DNA of 64,000 nucleotides from Pestalotiopsis fici W106-1 (Eukaryota > Ascomycota > Sordariomycetes > Amphisphaeriales > Sporocadaceae): NCBI RefSeq assembly GCF_000516985.1, contig NW_006917098.1, positions 1,922,001 through 1,986,000 of the forward strand, in the 5' to 3' direction. This document shows, piece after piece, positions 60,224 through 64,000 of the stretch. Both the position numbers and the translations under genes were made by a program. Below the pieces are notes generated by a model, which was not told where the DNA came from, searched no databases, and saw only the letters and a program-made list of their open reading frames with translations. Position 1 is the stretch's first letter. Each line of letters starts with the position of its first letter.

Positions 60224-61537
60224 ATGGCCGTTGTACCTCGTCTCAAGCTCTGCCTCCTTGGCCTGGGCCGTCTCGGTGCTCTTCGTGCCAAGATCCTCGC
60301 CTTTGAGCAGCCGCGCATCGAACTTGTCGCCGTGTGTGACACCAAGCCTGGAGCCGATGCATGGGCAGCGGCCAATCTCCCGCCCTCTGTCAAGTTCTTC
60401 TCGACTCCAGAGGATTGTTTAAAAAACAGTGGTGCGCAAGCCGTCTTGATCTCTACGGCGACCGCCACCCATGCCGCATTGATATGTCTCGCCCTCGACT
60501 TGGATTTGGTAAGCACTTGGGTTCAGAGCTTCTAAATATTGCTGACCATGTTGTAGCATGTCATGTGCGAAAAGCCCATTTCCGTGGACATCATCACCAC
60601 CGAGGAGGTCGTGGCAAAATCTGCCTCCAAGCCTCATCTCAAATTCTTGCTTCCATTCTCGCGCAGATGTGAGAGCTACCCAGCAACTCCGATATCACTG
60701 CAACGATGCTAACACGTGATAGATGATGATTCTTACCGTGCCACAAAGGCAATGGTGGAAAACGGTCAGTTGGGAGAGATACACGCAGTTGAGGCATCTT
60801 GCCTTGATCCTCAGGACAAAAATGGTCAGTTTACTAGAAATTCAAGTTACATTGTGTGGAGTGATAAACTGATGCCCTCGCAGCTTTTTACGTCACATTT
60901 TCCCAGCAGTCAGGAGGCATATTTGTCGATGCTGGAATCCACCTTGTTCGTCTTGCCTCCTTAAAGACTTTTGGGCTGCTATTTTGTACTGACTTGACCT
61001 TAGATTGACGTTGGTCGGTACTTTCTCGACGTGGAAAATAATATTCCCAACCCCAAGAAGCAAATCAACCGCGTCATTGCCTTTGGTCAACAAGCCGTAT
61101 ACGGCGAGCTGGCCAAGTTTGGCGATGCCGACAATGCCTGGGGACTGGTCGAGTTTGCCAATGGCAAAATTCTCCAGGTCACCTTGAGCCGGACCATCAC
61201 CAATGGTTTCGAGGCCGCCACCCGCGTCTGCGGCACCAAGGGACACTCGGTTATTAATGGCAACTCGACATTGAACCGTGTCGAAATTCGTGATGAATAT
61301 GGCGTGCGCACGGCCTCGACCCCAGATGCTTTTGCTCTCTATGATAAAACCTTTATCAACGATATAGCAGAATTTGCCACTGCTGTGCTCGAGGACCGAC
61401 CGCTGTCCTGTTCACCCCAGGACGCGTATGAGGCTGGAAAAATTGCGTGCGCTCTGCAACACTCTTTCCGCCTAGGCGAGCCTGTTTATTTTGACGAAGT
61501 TGGCCAGCCTATTCTCAAACCCCTCGCACTTAATTAA
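60224..61537 (+). CDS. Gfo/Idh/MocA-family NAD(P)-dependent dehydrogenase
   Basis: Five exons, 60224-60508, 60557-60668, 60723-60824, 60884-60945 and 61004-61537 (introns 48, 54, 59 and 58 bp), give 364 residues. The N-terminal Rossmann motif is LLGLGRLGALRAK. The family hallmark CEKPIS supplies the active-site Lys. FVDAGIHLIDVGRYFL, rebuilt across the fourth intron, carries the Asp and His of the catalytic site. The C-terminal alpha/beta domain follows (LVEFANGKILQVTLSRT ... VCGTKGHSVI). The family includes inositol 2-dehydrogenase and several sugar or dihydrodiol dehydrogenases. The VDAGIHLID pattern and the neighbouring sugar transporter make a cyclitol or sugar substrate likely but unproven. 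No signal peptide is seen. Confidence 0.9.
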
Positions 61538-62393
61538 AGAGAAATCGGCTTTCGTAATTGTATCGAGCCATCGATAGATATTTCAAATCATGCTTTTAGT
61601 CCCATACAGTCTAGATATAGAATATTAGTGCCGCAGTACTGCTAATCCTTGAACCTGTCCTCCTACACCATTACGACACCGATATTTAATTGACGCGTCT
61701 TCTCTTAATTTTCTCTATTCAGTTGTTTGATGCTGAGATATTTACAAGCCGTCATATATTAGCTCTGATATGAATGATGGGTACTCCGTGAGTTGTATTA
61801 CTAGGGGCCGCGAATCCGGATCATGGAGCTCAAGAGAGATGGCTGTAATGATGGGGTAAAATGACTCAAAACATCAAACTGGCGGCTCAGCTATCAATCA
61901 TAGCCCCCCTTGGAAAGACAGACATGGCCTGTCATTGGATCAGCTATTATCCGCAGACACCATGCGGAGTCCTCGCTACGCCATTCCCCTACCTGAGGAG
62001 CCCTCCCCCATGGGGTATTTTAGTTTTGGACCAGCATCACTGGCGTTGTTTTGCCGAATCAGGCTCAAGCGGCCCCCTGAAATGGCCACCATCTGTGGGT
62101 AGTCTCCGCGATTGCGCTGGTAAGCGGCCAGAATTTCCGTTTGCAGATCATCAAGCGTCGCGCCCTTTTCCAGAGACAGGATACCATGGTCGCCTCTCAT
62201 GTACCAAGTTCATTGATCTTATCTGATTTTGTGGGGTTAAGAGGGTAGGATGGCTGTCACAACCAGTATTTAAGATCAAGCATCAGACGCATCTTAATTG
62301 CCTCATCCTCGCCAACCTCCGAGCATACCTGATTCCGCTTCCGTGGTGTGGGACCAACAAGCATTCAATATCCATCCGCCACATCCAATCATC
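61538..62393. other. Intergenic region with one protein-like minus frame
   Basis: 860 bp. A 74-codon minus frame (61976-62200, including LDDLQTEILAAYQRN) reads like a protein fragment but has no ATG context or splice support, so it is not called as a gene. The region also contains the transporter promoter. Confidence 0.5.
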
Positions 62394-63953
62394 ATGGACG
62401 CCTACAAGGACAAATCCCAACCCGACTGCCAAGTCGAACACAATGAGGCACCCACTCATACAAAGGCCCACACCGACTTGGATGTCCTCGCACAGGATAT
62501 ACCGTACGGACCAAGTGGCGTAAAGGGCATCCTCTCTTCCGGACCATACATACTCTCTGCCGCGTTCCTGGCGTCTCTGGGCGGCTTCTCCTTTGGCTAT
62601 GACCAGGGCGTCATGGGCATTGTCAATGTGCTCCCGCAGTTCCACGCCGTCATCCCGCAAGCGGAGACGGCATTCGGCAAGGGCTTCATGACGGGCATGC
62701 TCCTGCTCGGTGCCTTTGTCGGCTGCTGGTTCTACCCTTACATCTCGGATCGCTGGTCGAGAAAAAAAGCTCTCTTGTTGAGCTCCGTCATTTTTGTTAT
62801 TGGTGGAGTCATACAGACGGCTGCGTACGATTACGCTACGCTCGTTGTCGGACGGACCATTGGAGGAATTGGGACGGGAACACTGGCTTTAGGTGCCCCC
62901 GTGGTAAGTCATATCCATATACACGTCCGTCACCAGCTCTTTCATTGATATCAAGTCAGTACATCTCTGAAGTATCCCCGCCCCATCTCCGCGGAACTCT
63001 CCTAGTCTTGGAGTCCGTCTCGATCGTTTCCGGCGTCACGATTGCGTACTGGATCGCCTACGCGTGCAAGAACATTCCCAGCGACGCCTCGTGGCGCGTG
63101 CCCTTTGCCCTGCAGATCATTTCGGCCCTCATCCTGGGCGGCATGATTCAGCTGTTCCCTTACTCGCCCCGCTGGCTCGCCATGCAGGACCGACACGAGG
63201 AATGCTTGCAGAGTCTGTGTCAACTGCGGAAACTCCCGGATACCGACGACCGCGTCCAGGCAGAGTACCGGGGTATCCTTGCCGAAGTCAAGTTCCAGGT
63301 CGTCATGTTGGAGCGTCGCCATCCCGGTGTGCGCGGGCTCAAGTTGGAGATTGTGCAGTGGCTCGACTTGTTTGCGATCAAGCGGTGGAGGCGCACTGCT
63401 GTCGGCGTGGGTGTCTGCTTCTTTCAACAATTCCAAGGTATCAATGTGAGTTAAACCCGGTCTGAAAAGTGCAAATATGGAGAATAAGAGAGATAATAGA
63501 GAGAGAGAGAGAGACAACACTCGTATTATGGCACTGACAAGTCTAGGCATTCATCTACTACGCTCCAACGCTCTTTAGAAGCATTGGTCAATCCGATGAC
63601 ATGTCGCTCATTCTTTCCGGAATCTTCAATGCGCTGCAAATAGTCGGTGTGTGCATTGCCTTTGTGCTGATTGACAAGATCGGCCGGAGACCGCTCGCGA
63701 TCGGGGGCGGCCTCGGCAACATGACTTGCTTTGTGGTGATTGCGGCGCTCGTCGGCACGTACGAAGGCATCTGGGCTGACCACACCAGCGCCGGTTGGGC
63801 GTGCGTCGTCATGGCCTTTTTGTTCATCATTGTCTTTGGCGCTTCCTACTCCTCCCTCGGCTGGGCTCTCCCACCCGAGGTGTTCCCGGTCGGCATTCGC
63901 TCCAAGGGTGTTGCGTTTGCCGTTGCCATTAATTGGATTTCAAACTTTACAGT
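62394..63953 (+). CDS. MFS sugar transporter (3' end beyond window)
   Basis: Three exons are visible: 62394-62903, 62960-63445 and 63547-63953. The donor gtaagt at 63954 leads to sequence outside the window, so the gene is partial. About 468 residues are present. Sugar-porter signatures appear in order: FGYDQGVMG in the first membrane span, SDRWSRKKAL loop, VGRTIGGIGTG, YISEVSPPHLRGTL, the post-TM6 YSPRWLA, CFFQQFQGINAFIYYAP, DKIGRRPLAIGG and LPPEVFPVGIRSKG. The central cytoplasmic loop (ECLQSLCQLRKLP...) is typical. It should import a hexose, pentose or polyol with protons. The Met at 62394 (atcATGGACG) is preferred to upstream in-frame starts. A GA microsatellite lies in the second intron. 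Position beside two oxidoreductases suggests a catabolic group. Confidence 0.93.
63498..63514. repeat. (GA)n microsatellite in transporter intron
   Basis: About eight consecutive AG dinucleotides within the second intron of the sugar transporter gene. Confidence 0.8.
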
Positions 63954-64000
63954 GTAAGTCCCGACAGCTACGAGAACAAGTATTGGTCGACCCCATTGAC

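Noticed and set aside
1..64000. CRISPR arrays, bacterial operons, rRNA or tRNA genes
   Set aside because: Spliceosomal introns throughout show a fungal nuclear sequence; no spaced-repeat array and no recognisable structural RNA was seen by eye. A covariance-model search would be needed to exclude small RNAs.

Overview
This window comes from the nuclear genome of a filamentous ascomycete (Pezizomycotina). The evidence is short introns (mostly 48-100 bp) with GTRAGT-type donors, CTAAC/CTAAT-like branch sites and YAG acceptors; fungal-specific families (HET domain, Zn2Cys6 regulator, PaxM-type flavoprotein, secreted intradiol dioxygenases); and a 14-kb AT-rich transposon island with the C-to-T/G-to-A signature of repeat-induced point mutation (RIP). 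Sordariomycetes is plausible, but class cannot be fixed from sequence alone. Eighteen protein genes are supported, most as explicit exon models whose lengths sum to whole codons.

Layout. 0-13 kb: short-chain dehydrogenase, prolyl-iminopeptidase-like hydrolase, small six-cysteine secreted protein, Thr-rich wall protein with a carbohydrate-binding-like C-terminus, and a HET-domain gene next to a 100-N assembly gap. 13.8-26 kb: a flavin monooxygenase followed by two secreted beta-propeller lactonases, two secreted intradiol ring-cleavage dioxygenases and a tyrosinase. These look like two paralogous dioxygenase/lactonase pairs forming a cluster for extracellular oxidation of phenols and catechols, which is the most interesting system here. 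The second dioxygenase has an apparent 1-nt deletion. 26.5-40.8 kb: RIP-mutated island with a Ty1/copia element on the minus strand (236-bp LTRs) abutting or inserted into a second ~9-kb element of unknown family.

41.4-50 kb: a 1289-residue five-exon gene of unknown function, a DUF7587-like gene and a secreted type-B carboxylesterase. 50.9-57.2 kb: cytochrome P450, Zn2Cys6 regulator and NTF2-fused flavin monooxygenase, possibly a small detoxification or metabolite cluster. 58.2-64 kb: aldo-keto reductase and Gfo/Idh/MocA dehydrogenase transcribed divergently, then an MFS sugar transporter that runs off the end; this looks like a sugar or polyol utilisation group.

No rRNA, tRNA or CRISPR array was recognised. 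Intron positions and starts were derived by eye from reading frame, splice consensus and remembered family motifs. No database search was run, so family assignments rest on motif recognition.
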